Below are positions 24,990-33,621 of a stretch of DNA of 64,000 bases, in pieces (position 1 is the stretch's first letter; each line of letters begins with the position of its first letter). The DNA comes from Alphaproteobacteria bacterium (lineage in GTDB: Bacteria > Pseudomonadota > Alphaproteobacteria > Rhodobacterales > Rhodobacteraceae), in NCBI GenBank assembly GCA_030427145.1, contig JAUHWT010000019.1, forward strand, positions 36,773 to 100,772, in the 5' to 3' direction. The notes below the pieces were generated by a model. The model ran no database searches. It was not told the origin of the DNA and saw only the letters and a program-made list of their open reading frames with translations. The translations under genes were made by a program, and so were the position numbers.

Positions 24990-25907
24990 TCAGGTGTATC
25001 CGAACTTGCGCAGGACCGGGCCGAGTTCCTGTTCGATATAGGCCAGATGTTCCGGTTCAAGCTCCGCCTCCCACTGGCCGGATTTGCCACTGCGCACATG
25101 GGATTTCTGCGAGATGGCGCCGCTGGATTTTCCGCTGCGGCTTGAGGCTTCGAAAAGGCGCATCAGATCCACGGCCAGCTCAAGTTCCTCGTCCACAAAC
25201 CCGAGATGCCGGAAAATGTCGCCGTAGATCCCGTCCTTGCCTGGCTGCATCAGGGATTCGTAGGAGACCTCGAGCATGTCGGGGTCCTCCATGTTCCAGT
25301 TTTCCAGGGTCTCGCGGTAGTAAAAGATGAAATGGTCTATCTCGAGAAACAGCCCTTCGGTTTTGCTGAGGCTGTTGAGCTTGTCCTGGTAGCTCCGGCC
25401 ATTGTCATCGAGACGGTGCACCCATTCCTCATGGGTCCATTTGTGATAGTGGTATCCTGACACGATCATGTCGCGCGGATCCCGCATGACATGGACGCCC
25501 CGGTATTTCGGCAGTTTCGACAGATCCTGTTTGCCCTGCATGGACAGAAACATTCGGGCCCTGTTCGAAGGCAAAACGCCTCCCTGCAACCGCTCAAAGG
25601 GAATGTTGAGGGCAAAGGCCAGGGATTTCTGGACCGCATGGAAATAGGTGGTCATCGCCTTGTGATGGGTGGCCACGAAAATCAGGTCCGGTTTCTGCAG
25701 AACTTTGCTTTTGCCAAACGTGGTTCGTGCCCGCATGGCCAGCATGCGCCGGGCGATGTTCCAGAACTTTGGATTTCCCGTCAGTCCCCGGTTCTTCTTC
25801 CAAAAGGTCTGCGCACGCTGCAGCGGCCCCACCTCTTTCGGCGGCTCCGCAGGAGGATTGAAACCGGCGGGTGTTTTAACCGGTTTTCGTACGGGTGGTG
25901 TGGTCAT
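24990..25907 (-). CDS. Sulfotransferase-domain protein
   Basis: The 305-residue protein has a weakly conserved 5' loop in LIFVATHHKAMTTYFHAV (about 75-92), where the usual SGT is AMT. The 3'-phosphate segment is clear: GVHVMRDPRDMIVSGYHYHK (about 136-155). YRETLENWNMEDPDMLEVSYE fits the Sulfotransfer_1 fold. The first 60 residues are Pro/Lys-rich. The altered P-loop leaves activity uncertain. Its ATG overlaps the stop of the upstream WecG-like gene by four bases, showing translational coupling with a polysaccharide glycosyltransferase. Confidence 0.7.
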   Translation of the reverse strand: MTTPPVRKPVKTPAGFNPPAEPPKEVGPLQRAQTFWKKNRGLTGNPKFWNIARRMLAMRARTTFGKSKVLQKPDLIFVATHHKAMTTYFHAVQKSLAFALNIPFERLQGGVLPSNRARMFLSMQGKQDLSKLPKYRGVHVMRDPRDMIVSGYHYHKWTHEEWVHRLDDNGRSYQDKLNSLSKTEGLFLEIDHFIFYYRETLENWNMEDPDMLEVSYESLMQPGKDGIYGDIFRHLGFVDEELELAVDLMRLFEASSRSGKSSGAISQKSHVRSGKSGQWEAELEPEHLAYIEQELGPVLRKFGYT

Positions 25908-26692
25908 GGATCAGGACATTCCTGCCGTGTGTGGTTGCGGGCACGGACAATCAGATGGGGCAGGAGTTTGCCGCAGCGCCAGTAGCGGGGACCAAGGCGC
26001 CGGGGTTCCTGGCAAAACCGCCAGAACCATTCCATACCGGTGCGCTGGAAAATCCCTGGTGCGCGTTTGGCCGTGCCGGCAATAAAGTCAATTCCCGCTC
26101 CGACGCTTATGACGCCCATATGCGGTGCGGCGGAGGAGAGACGGCTGGCGAGAATTTCCTGACGCGGGGCGCCCAGGGCCAGCAGACACAGACCCGCTCC
26201 GCTTTCGATGACCTTTTGGATGACCTCATCCGCCTCCTGCCCTTTCGGGTCGAACGGATAGGACGGGGCTATTTTGATGGCGGTTTTCAGTTCGGGAAAT
26301 TTCGCATGCAGTTCCGCATCCGCCGCATCGAGAACCTCCATGGTTGCGCCGATAAATCCGATCGGCGTGCCCTGTTTTGCCGCAATTTCGACGCAGGGTA
26401 TGATCAGGTCCGATCCGGTTACCCGTTCGACATCGGGGTTCAGTCTGCGGGCCATCCAGGCAATGGGATGACCATCGGCGGTGATGTGGCTGTGCCGGGC
26501 ATAGGCCGTTCGGAAATCCCCGGGCTCCTCCAGAAGGACGGCATGGTCGAGGTTCAGAGTGGCGATGGAAAACCCCTGGTTTGCCGGGAGGCGTTCGGAA
26601 ATCAGGTCGAGAACCGAGGCCCTGGTGGGCAGGTTGATTCTCAGGTGTTCTCCCAGGTGAAGCCAGGGCAGTTCAGTACTGCGCATCAGCAT
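25904..26692 (-). CDS. WecG/TagA/CpsF family glycosyltransferase (GT26)
   Basis: The protein, about 262 residues, matches the GT26 family. It has FSIATLNLDHAVLL near the N-terminus, the catalytic segment HITADGHPIAWMAR with the conserved Asp-Gly, GTPIGFIGATMEVLDAADA, and LCLLALGAPRQEILASR, all conserved in WecG and TagA. These enzymes add ManNAc-type or glucosyl residues to a lipid-linked intermediate. I prefer the ATG at 26692 (MLMRSTELPWLHL), preceded by ACGGGG; the frame is open to 26776. It is the first gene of an operon with two sulfotransferases. Confidence 0.8.
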   Translation of the reverse strand: MLMRSTELPWLHLGEHLRINLPTRASVLDLISERLPANQGFSIATLNLDHAVLLEEPGDFRTAYARHSHITADGHPIAWMARRLNPDVERVTGSDLIIPCVEIAAKQGTPIGFIGATMEVLDAADAELHAKFPELKTAIKIAPSYPFDPKGQEADEVIQKVIESGAGLCLLALGAPRQEILASRLSSAAPHMGVISVGAGIDFIAGTAKRAPGIFQRTGMEWFWRFCQEPRRLGPRYWRCGKLLPHLIVRARNHTRQECPDP

Positions 26693-26909
26693 GAACCCCG
26701 TTCCCGGTTGATCCGGCCGGGGCTTTGGTTGGCGGAAAAACGGCTGAACCGGAGCCGTGCCGGCTGGCGGACGCATCCCGCGCGTTCCGATAAGAATACA
26801 CCAGCCTGGGTCTGCATGTCCGCGTCTCCACCACCCTCAAATCAATCCCCGTTTCCAGGGTACAACCCGTAATCCCGTCGCGTCCCATTATACCGGGATT
26901 CCGGTGCGA

Positions 26910-26929
26910 TATGTCATGTACATTACATA
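26910..26929. promoter_or_regulatory. 20-bp near-perfect palindrome upstream of the WecG-like gene
   Basis: TATGTCATGTACATTACATA is symmetrical at 9 of 10 pairs. It lies in the 351-base gap between the beta-barrel gene and the WecG-like gene, about 220 bases before the latter's start. It looks like a binding site for a dimeric regulator. No matching regulator can be named. The rest of the gap shows no gene. Confidence 0.4.
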
Positions 26930-27043
26930 CAGGGGTAATCGGAGTAAAAGGTGTTCTTCCGGTAAATTTGCCCCTGGCCAAACGCCGGGAGGAAATCCAC
27001 CCGCTCCCGGAAGCAGTGTCCGGGGCGGGTGGCTGATCCGGTG

Positions 27044-28504
27044 TTACAGACCCGTCTGGAAGGTCTTTCCGATTGTGAAGAATACCCGGTGACTGTCCGC
27101 GTCAAAGTCGGGATCATCCTCGGTTTCGGCCCGGTAGCGGTAGCCGAGTTCGGCGGTAACCGTTTCCGTGAGGTTATGGATGTACCTGGCGGTCACGGAG
27201 GTGGTCAGGGTGTCCGGGTCATCCTCGTCATCCACGTCGTCACGGTTGGTCACGGCAAAATCGATGCCATAGCCGGAGACCGTGTTGAAGTCCTGCTCAA
27301 GACCGATGCTGATGCCGGAGACACGGATCTCGTTACCGTCGGTGGTCGCCCCGGTATAGCGGTTGAACACACGGCCCCTCAGAACCCCCCGCGCCAGATC
27401 GTAATTGGCGTTGAGGTTGAAGCTCAGCCGGGGATCCGGGGCTGCCGTGGTGTAACGGGCATCGCCTATGAGGGTGAGATCATCGGTCAGATAGCGGATA
27501 TCGCCGCGCACGGTCGGACCCTGATCGTCCTGGTCGTTGTCGTCGTTGACTTCGTCACGCTGCCTGTCCGCATAGCCGACCCCGCCACGCAGACGCAGGT
27601 TTTCATCGGGCTCATAGACGATGCCGGCGTCAATTTCGGAAATGGTGATTTCCGTTTCCCCATCGTTGTCAGCCTCGTAACGGTAGTGTTCCGCGGCAAG
27701 AATACTGGAGAACACGGGCGTTACCTGCAGTGTCCAGGTGCCGGTGAACTGGTTTGTGCGGCGGGGTGTAAGGTTGTCGTCGTCATCGTCATCAGAATAG
27801 CTGATATCGGTGCCAACCCAGCGCAGCCCGTACGTGCTCGGCGAATCCGTAGCCAACTCCACGCCGAGTTCTCCGTCCAGGCGGTGCTCGCGCGTATCAT
27901 CCTCGTTACGGATGACCGCCGGATCATCCTCTGACCCAATCTGGTCGAAAGAATCGAAATCGATGAAATCCGTGCGGCGCTGACGGTAGGAGAGCAGCGT
28001 GTCAAAATTTGCTCTTGGCCCCGTGAAATCGTAGTCCAGCAGTGCGCCGGTCGGTGAGCCCAGCGTGAACTCAAATTCCTCGTCAGCCTCGTCAAGCGCG
28101 CGCAGCGCGGTGTCAAAGCCCAGAATGAGGTCGTGGCTTTGGGTGTTCTGCTCAAGGATCAGGCCGAAGCGGGTGTCCCCGAGGTAGGTGGTGCCTGGGC
28201 TGTCCTCGTCAAGATTGTAGTTGCTGTCGGCCTCGATGCTCTGGGACACCGTGGCCGTCAGTATCGAGGAGCCGGGCTGCTGGGCAAGCGCGGCCTGCCG
28301 GGCCGCCCGGGCCTGCGCGGCGGCGGCCTGCCGTTCGGCCTGGGCCGCCCTGGCTTGGGCAAGCTCCTGGGCGTTGGCGGCCTCAACGGGTGTGATCTGG
28401 GTTACGGGCGCTGCCGTCTGGGCAGCCGCGGCCCAGGCCGCGGTGCTGCCCGTCAGGGTCAGAATCGCCAGGGTGGAGGCACGTCCCATGAAAGGGTTCC
28501 TCAC
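27044..28504 (-). CDS. Outer-membrane beta-barrel protein of the exosortase EPS locus
   Basis: The 486-residue protein has a signal peptide (LAILTLTGSTAAWAAAAQ). An Ala/Gln/Arg-rich coiled segment follows (about 43-75, with repeated AQAR units), and then a long stretch of alternating hydrophobic and polar residues with many Asp/Glu turns. The C-terminal strands (TARYIHNLTETVTAELGYRY, then HRVFFTIGKTF) are typical of beta-barrels. Proteins of this kind accompany the Wza-like export protein in PEP-CTERM/exosortase loci and are thought to form or support the outer-membrane channel. Its start overlaps the stop of the export gene by four bases. Confidence 0.75.
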   Translation of the reverse strand: MRNPFMGRASTLAILTLTGSTAAWAAAAQTAAPVTQITPVEAANAQELAQARAAQAERQAAAAQARAARQAALAQQPGSSILTATVSQSIEADSNYNLDEDSPGTTYLGDTRFGLILEQNTQSHDLILGFDTALRALDEADEEFEFTLGSPTGALLDYDFTGPRANFDTLLSYRQRRTDFIDFDSFDQIGSEDDPAVIRNEDDTREHRLDGELGVELATDSPSTYGLRWVGTDISYSDDDDDDNLTPRRTNQFTGTWTLQVTPVFSSILAAEHYRYEADNDGETEITISEIDAGIVYEPDENLRLRGGVGYADRQRDEVNDDNDQDDQGPTVRGDIRYLTDDLTLIGDARYTTAAPDPRLSFNLNANYDLARGVLRGRVFNRYTGATTDGNEIRVSGISIGLEQDFNTVSGYGIDFAVTNRDDVDDEDDPDTLTTSVTARYIHNLTETVTAELGYRYRAETEDDPDFDADSHRVFFTIGKTFQTGL

Positions 28505-29088
28505 TCAAACAGGCGGCGTTCGGGAACGATGATCACGTCGCCTTCGCGCAGGGTGATCATCGACTGGATCGAACCGCCGCGCTCAACCGCATGGTAGTTG
28601 AAGAGGTACAGTTTTTCCTGACCCGTCGCGCTGTCGGTCCGGCGCAGCTGGATGCGCTTTGTCGCCGCGAAGCGGGCGGGGCCGCCGGCGAGTGAAATGG
28701 CCTGAAGCAGGGTGGTTCCACCCTCGATTTCCTGAACGCCAGGCGCGTTGACCTCACCCAGGATGTAGACCGGGAACGTCTCGTCCTCCTCGTCCACGGA
28801 AACAACGGAGACAAAAACGCTGGGACGCACGGCGAAGTTGGATGCCAGTTTGTCGGCAATGCTGCGCTCCACGGACTCAACGGTGTTGCCCGCAGCCTGG
28901 ACGGAACCGGCCAGCGGCACGGAAACGCGGCCATCGGGCAGAACCAGTGTCTGCCGGTTCAGGGTGTCGTCCTCAAGAACGGTAATGGCCAGAATGTCGC
29001 CGGACTGGATCCGGTATCCGGCACTCTGGGCCAGAGCCAGGGGTGCCAGCAGCACCGTAAAAAGAAGTGTGTACAGAATATGTCGCAT
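28501..29088 (-). CDS. Wza-like polysaccharide export protein
   Basis: The 195-residue protein has a signal peptide (LYTLLFTVLLAPLALAQ). Its Poly_export domain begins YRIQSGDILAITVLEDDTLN, with the conserved VLPDGRVSVPLAGSVQAAGN, and a SLBB-type segment reads PVYILGEVNAPGVQEIEGGT. The end, TLREGDVIIVPERRLFE, is typical. There is no lipobox cysteine, so it is a soluble or weakly attached periplasmic form rather than a Wza lipoprotein. It is much shorter than Wza (about 380 residues), as usual in exosortase EPS loci. It is co-translated with the beta-barrel gene. Confidence 0.85.
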   Translation of the reverse strand: MRHILYTLLFTVLLAPLALAQSAGYRIQSGDILAITVLEDDTLNRQTLVLPDGRVSVPLAGSVQAAGNTVESVERSIADKLASNFAVRPSVFVSVVSVDEEDETFPVYILGEVNAPGVQEIEGGTTLLQAISLAGGPARFAATKRIQLRRTDSATGQEKLYLFNYHAVERGGSIQSMITLREGDVIIVPERRLFE

Positions 29089-29392
29089 CGAACCGCCTCA
29101 TATGGTCGTTTGGGCCTTTAAACACCCAAGAAGGGTATGAGGAAAGTTAAAAGACCTGGAACGCGGTTCCCGCAGGGTGTTTGCCCGTGCGATCATGGTT
29201 ATTCTGCAACAGACGGCGACAAAATTGTCCCGCCCGCCCCGCTTCGGGACGGGTATCACGATCTTTTGTCCGGTCCTTTCCGGAATTCCGGCCCGAGCGG
29301 TCATTGCCGCCATTTCCAATTCCCGGCTTTTGCGGTGAATATGCCGGTGTCTCCCGCGAAGTGGCGAATAGTTGCACAACCGGCACGGCTGG

Positions 29393-29407
29393 TTAACCGT
29401 TTGTTAA
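29393..29407. promoter_or_regulatory. Full CtrA-type box TTAA-N7-TTAA
   Basis: TTAACCGTTTGTTAA is an exact match to the alphaproteobacterial CtrA consensus TTAA-N7-TTAA. It lies 125 bases before the GTG of the RTX gene and about 305 bases before the start of the divergent export gene, in a 444-base intergenic region with no other recognisable element. In Rhodobacterales, CtrA controls motility, gene transfer agents and surface traits. The assignment rests on the consensus only. Confidence 0.5.
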
Positions 29408-29532
29408 CTGCACGGTTCAGTTTTTCCGCGGGGTGATGCAGTATTTGACGGATATGCCCGAAATATGGGCATGGGGGCAGTTATCCATAGATCACGGGCC
29501 GGAGGCCCCATGGAATGTTTTGGAGGGAAAAC

Positions 29533-30924
29533 GTGAGTTTTAACGGGGTAGTAGAGGCGGGGACCTCAAAGAATGATACTCTTGAGGGCACCAACAAACG
29601 CGACAGTCTCAGGGGCCGCGATGGAAGTGATGTGCTTCTCGGGAATGGCGGTGCTGATCGTCTGGATGGCGGCAACGGGAATGACACGCTCGACGGGGGC
29701 AATGGCGATGACCTGATCATTCCGGGTCTCAGCTTTGGTCGCGGGGACGTGATTGTCGGCAGCAAAGGGGATGATGAGATTGACCTGTCTGATGGTGGCT
29801 CAGCCTACCGGATCGACTATTCTGAAAATTCGGAGGGAATTGACGCCAACCTGAAGGCCGAATCCGGCACCATCGACAAGGGCGATGATGGCGAGGACAG
29901 GGTCACCGGGCTTACGGCCGTGAGTGGCGCCGGAGGTCTGACCATTATTGGCAGCGCCCATGACGACAGACTAAAGGCCGCTCTGGATGCGGAAAGTTTC
30001 GTGCGGTTCACCGGCGGCGCCGGCAATGACAAATTCTATGGCAAGGGCCGGAATGTTCAGGTCGAGTTTGTCGAAAACGGGGACACCGGGGTTTCCGTCG
30101 AGGTCACGCGCTACAAGGACGGGTTCATGACCGGCAAGGCCACGGACGCGTTTGGTGATACGGACAGGTTTTACGTGGTCAACGAGCTTCGGGGCACCGA
30201 TGCGGATGACCAGTTCCAGGGAGCCGTTGGCAAGGACCGTTTTGTGACCGGTGAGGGCAATGACATTGTCGATGGTGGAGGCGGGATTGACCAGGTTCGC
30301 TACAATCATGCCGGCGTTGAAAGCGTGGACATCGACCTCAGAAAGGAAACCGCCACCATTGAGATGACGGGGGCCACCTACACCGACACGCTGGTCAGCG
30401 TCGAAAACATCAGCGGCTCCAACGCCGGCGATGACGACATTCGCGGTGGTGATGAGAACAACCGGTTTTTCGCCTATGCGGGCGAGGATCTGCTGCGCGG
30501 CGGCGACGGCAATGACGAGATGTATGGCGGCGACGGGAAGGACACCCTGAAGGGTGGAGACAACCGCGACGACCTCTACGGTGAAGGCGGCAAGGACGAG
30601 CTTGACGGCGGCAAGGGCAGGGACCGTCTTTATGGCGGAAACAGCAAGGATACCCTGTCCGGCGGTGCCGGTGACGACACGCTGGAAGGTGGCTCGGGCG
30701 ATGACGTCTTCGAGTTTGGCAAAAAGGACGAGGGTACCGATCTTATCGTTGATTTTGAGGATGGTGATGACCTCATCGAAATCAGCAGCGGTGCCAATGA
30801 GTTCTCCGACCTCAAAATCAGAAGCAATGACGGTGACGCGAAGGTCATGTTCGGGGATGTTGTCATCGTTCTCGAGGACATAAAGAAATCGGCCCTGACC
30901 GACGACGACTTCTTCTTCACCTGA
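29533..30924 (+). CDS. RTX-type calcium-binding repeat protein
   Basis: The 463-residue acidic protein contains two blocks of GGxGxDxLxGG-type nonapeptides. The first is near residues 20-65 (RGRDGSDVLLGNGGADRLDG) and the second near 318-400 (DLLRGGDGNDEMYGGDGKDT and following). These fold into calcium-filled beta-rolls. I chose the GTG at 29533 because TTGGAGGG precedes it. There is no Sec signal; RTX proteins use type I secretion through a C-terminal signal, and the end DLIVDFEDGDDLIEISS plus LTDDDFFFT fits this. No type I secretion ABC/HlyD pair is nearby. It may bind the matrix. A CtrA box lies upstream. Confidence 0.85.
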   Translation: MSFNGVVEAGTSKNDTLEGTNKRDSLRGRDGSDVLLGNGGADRLDGGNGNDTLDGGNGDDLIIPGLSFGRGDVIVGSKGDDEIDLSDGGSAYRIDYSENSEGIDANLKAESGTIDKGDDGEDRVTGLTAVSGAGGLTIIGSAHDDRLKAALDAESFVRFTGGAGNDKFYGKGRNVQVEFVENGDTGVSVEVTRYKDGFMTGKATDAFGDTDRFYVVNELRGTDADDQFQGAVGKDRFVTGEGNDIVDGGGGIDQVRYNHAGVESVDIDLRKETATIEMTGATYTDTLVSVENISGSNAGDDDIRGGDENNRFFAYAGEDLLRGGDGNDEMYGGDGKDTLKGGDNRDDLYGEGGKDELDGGKGRDRLYGGNSKDTLSGGAGDDTLEGGSGDDVFEFGKKDEGTDLIVDFEDGDDLIEISSGANEFSDLKIRSNDGDAKVMFGDVVIVLEDIKKSALTDDDFFFT

Positions 30925-30970
30925 TTTTTCGTCAGGCAGCATTTCGCTCCAAATGAAAATACGCCCAGGC

Positions 30971-31004
30971 GGCGTCTCCTTCCCGGGAGGCGCCGTTTTC
31001 TTTT
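30971..31004 (+). terminator. Rho-independent terminator of the RTX gene
   Basis: GGCGTCTCC pairs with GGAGGCGCC (one G-T pair) around TTCCC, followed by GTTTTCTTTT. It lies 47 bases after the RTX stop codon. Confidence 0.85.
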
Positions 31005-31141
31005 GGTCTTTGGGCCAGGGGCGTGAGGGCGAATTCGGGGCAGGAATATTTACGGTTATTTATTCCCGGTCACCTAGTCTCAATGCAGGGGAAGGAATTC
31101 TTTCTGATGGAATGACCGGGGTTTTGGTGGGGTAAACTGTC

Positions 31142-31636
31142 ATGTTGGAGCGGATAATCTATGTCAGCCGTGTCGCGGCCGGTGTTGAGCTTGCGGATGT
31201 CATGGGGATTTTAAAGGCGGCGCGGGAGCGCAACGCGTCAGAGGACATTTCCGGGGGACTTGTTTTTCACGATGGCTGGTTCGTGCAGGTGCTCGAGGGG
31301 CCGCAGGCCGTGGTCGAGGCGGCTTTCGCACGGATTGCGCGGGATCCGCGGCATGTGGATCTGGTGCTGCGCTCGCGCGAGCGCGCGCTCTGCCGGCTGT
31401 TCGCGGGACAGAGCATGGGATTTCGCACCGGCACCGGGCTCAATCCGGATGTTTTGCGGGAATTTGACTACCGGCACGGGTTTTCCGTCGAGGAGTTCCC
31501 CGCGGATGACCTGCTGGAATTCATGGTGCACATCTGCTGGCCCGAGCGTTCCTGCGTGAATGTGCACCGGCCGGCGATGGTCTCACCCGATGCCGGTCGT
31601 CAGGAGCATGACGGGCGGATTGCCCGCCAGATGTAA
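31142..31636 (+). CDS. BLUF-domain blue-light photoreceptor
   Basis: The 164-residue protein has the BLUF fold (about 1-95). The flavin-site residues are conserved: Tyr7 in IIYVSR, Asn31 in ARERNASEDISGGL, and Gln49 in WFVQVLEGP. IARDPRHVDLVLRSRERA is the usual later segment. At the position of the conserved Trp (Trp104 in AppA) the sequence reads AGQSMGF, so Gln90 replaces Trp, while Met92 is kept. The C-terminal 70 residues have no output domain. It stands alone and converges on a PglK-like ABC gene. It may respond to light in controlling EPS or photosynthesis; the target is unknown. Confidence 0.85.
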   Translation: MLERIIYVSRVAAGVELADVMGILKAARERNASEDISGGLVFHDGWFVQVLEGPQAVVEAAFARIARDPRHVDLVLRSRERALCRLFAGQSMGFRTGTGLNPDVLREFDYRHGFSVEEFPADDLLEFMVHICWPERSCVNVHRPAMVSPDAGRQEHDGRIARQM

Positions 31637-31677
31637 TGTGGTTGGGCGGGGATGGTACCGCCTGTTTTTCGGCCCGG

Positions 31678-33489
31678 TCAGCCGTGTTTGTCGCCGCTGG
31701 CCAACGCCCGGAATTCCTCGTTGCGCTCAATCAGCTCATCATAGGTGCCCGAACCGATGACCTGGCCGTTCTGAAGCATGAGGATCACGTTACAGTCCCG
31801 CACCGTGGTCAGGCGGTGGGCAATCATGATGATGGTTTTTGCCTGCCCGAGGTTGTGAACCGCGTCCATCACCGCCCGCTCCGTCAGGTTGTCGAGGGCT
31901 GAGGTGGCCTCATCAAGGATCAGAACGTCAGGATCGTGGTAAAGTGCGCGTGCAATGCCAATGCGCTGTCTCTGGCCGCCGGACAGGCGCACGCCGCGTT
32001 CCCCGACCATGGTGTCATAGCCCTGGGGCATGCTTTCCATGACAAAATCGTGCAGTTCCGCGATCTTGGCCGCTTTCAGCATGGCCTCCTCGTCAATCTG
32101 GTCGGCGGGCACGCCAAAGGCGATATTGCCGCGCACGCTTTCATCGGTGAGGAAAATCTGCTGTGGCACGTAGCCGATCGATCTCTGCCAGGACCTGCGG
32201 TTTTCCCTGGTAACCGGCACACCGTCGACACTGAACTCGCCGGACTGGGGCGACAGAAGGCCGAGTATCAGGTCCACGGCGGTGGTCTTGCCCGCGCCGG
32301 TGCCGCCGACAATACCCACGGTGGTATTGGCCTTTATCAGCATGGACATGCCGTTCAGCGCCGCGCGGTCCGCCTGCGGGTAGGCGTAATGCACGTCCCG
32401 AAGCTCGAGTTCTTGGCGCAGGGGCAGGGCCGGGGGAGGCGGGCCCGCATGACGCTCATCGAGATTCTGGCGGCCCTCGATATAGTCTTTGTAGAGGCTC
32501 TCGAGCGTGGGGCGGTTGAAGCGCAGGCCCGAGGCCTGACGGAAGACCTGCTGCAGGGCGGGGAACAGGCGCAGACCCGCAAAGGCGTAAACACCCAGAA
32601 GCGGCAGAAGCTGCTGCAGCCCGCCATCACCGGAAATCAGCATGAAGATGATCAGAAGCAGCATGCCGCCAAAGGCGATGCCCTCAAGGATGTAGCGGGG
32701 GCTTTCGCCCAGAACCACGTCGCTGGCGATGGCGCCGGCCATACGGTAGGCGGGCTTGCGGAACCGCATGATATAGGGCTCCTCAAGCCCCATCAGCTTG
32801 ACCTCCTTGGCCCCGCCAAGGGCTTCCTGGGCGATCTGAAAGCGCTCGCCATTGGCGATCAGGCGTTCCTTGCCGCGCCGGGAGATGTATTTGCGCAGAC
32901 CGACAAAAATCAGCACATAACTGCCCATGATCAGTCCCGCCGCGGCCATGGCGACCGTCGGATTGACCACCACGACCAGTCCGATCAGGAAAACAACCAC
33001 GACCAGATTGGCCAGCAGCCGCATGGCCGGAAGCATGACGGTCTGGGCCATGCGGTCAATCTCCGACAGCAGGGATTTGCCAAGGTCGGCGCTGTTTCGG
33101 TTAAGAAACCAGGTGTAGGGCTGGTGGAGATACCCGCTCAGAAGCCGGGTGCTAAGGGCCGCACAGCGCATGAAACTGAAACGGGCCATGGCGTAGAGCG
33201 TCAAAATCTTGACCCCAAGATTGAGCACGACCACCGTGAACACACAGATACCGATGGTCAGCAGAAAGCTCTGGTGGTTTTCGAAGCCCAGGGTCGTGTA
33301 GGCCATTGAGAGATACGGGTTCGTATCGATCGCCGACGGATCCGACAGGATCGCGAGAAATGGCAGGATCGAGGCCACCCCGACGGTCTCCATCAGGGCC
33401 GAGAACACGATAAGCCCCATCAGCAGAAAGAAAATACGCCGCTCGGACGAGGTAAAGAGAGCGATCAGCATTTTATAGATCTGGAGCAT
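31678..33489 (-). CDS. PglK-like ABC exporter/flippase (membrane + ATPase half transporter)
   Basis: The 603-residue protein has six membrane helices in its first 320 residues and an ATPase domain after about 355. The ATPase has Walker A GGTGAGKTTAVDLILG, signature RLSGGQRQRIGIARAL, Walker B VLILDEATSALD and the switch histidine IMIAHRLTT. The N-terminal segment METVGVASILPFLAILSDPS and the layout resemble PglK, the flippase for lipid-linked oligosaccharides. Here it probably replaces a Wzx flippase, which is absent from the window. It lies just downstream of the Wzy-like gene (132 bases), suggesting coupled flipping and polymerisation. A lipid A-type exporter is an alternative. Confidence 0.8.
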   Translation of the reverse strand: MLQIYKMLIALFTSSERRIFFLLMGLIVFSALMETVGVASILPFLAILSDPSAIDTNPYLSMAYTTLGFENHQSFLLTIGICVFTVVVLNLGVKILTLYAMARFSFMRCAALSTRLLSGYLHQPYTWFLNRNSADLGKSLLSEIDRMAQTVMLPAMRLLANLVVVVFLIGLVVVVNPTVAMAAAGLIMGSYVLIFVGLRKYISRRGKERLIANGERFQIAQEALGGAKEVKLMGLEEPYIMRFRKPAYRMAGAIASDVVLGESPRYILEGIAFGGMLLLIIFMLISGDGGLQQLLPLLGVYAFAGLRLFPALQQVFRQASGLRFNRPTLESLYKDYIEGRQNLDERHAGPPPPALPLRQELELRDVHYAYPQADRAALNGMSMLIKANTTVGIVGGTGAGKTTAVDLILGLLSPQSGEFSVDGVPVTRENRRSWQRSIGYVPQQIFLTDESVRGNIAFGVPADQIDEEAMLKAAKIAELHDFVMESMPQGYDTMVGERGVRLSGGQRQRIGIARALYHDPDVLILDEATSALDNLTERAVMDAVHNLGQAKTIIMIAHRLTTVRDCNVILMLQNGQVIGSGTYDELIERNEEFRALASGDKHG

Positions 33490-33621
33490 TTTATTTCGCT
33501 TACTGCCGTTGTTTCAACGTTTTACACATCCGGGACCTGGGAGGCGTCCCATCTCACAAGCAAACCCTTCGCACCTGCGAAAACATGCCCGGTCCGGGAT
33601 ACTCCGCGGCTGCGGAAGCTG

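Noticed and set aside
29533..30924. RTX toxin with secretion operon
   Set aside because: There is no acyltransferase and no type I secretion ABC/HlyD pair nearby. The nearby ABC gene at 31678 is PglK-like and on the other strand.
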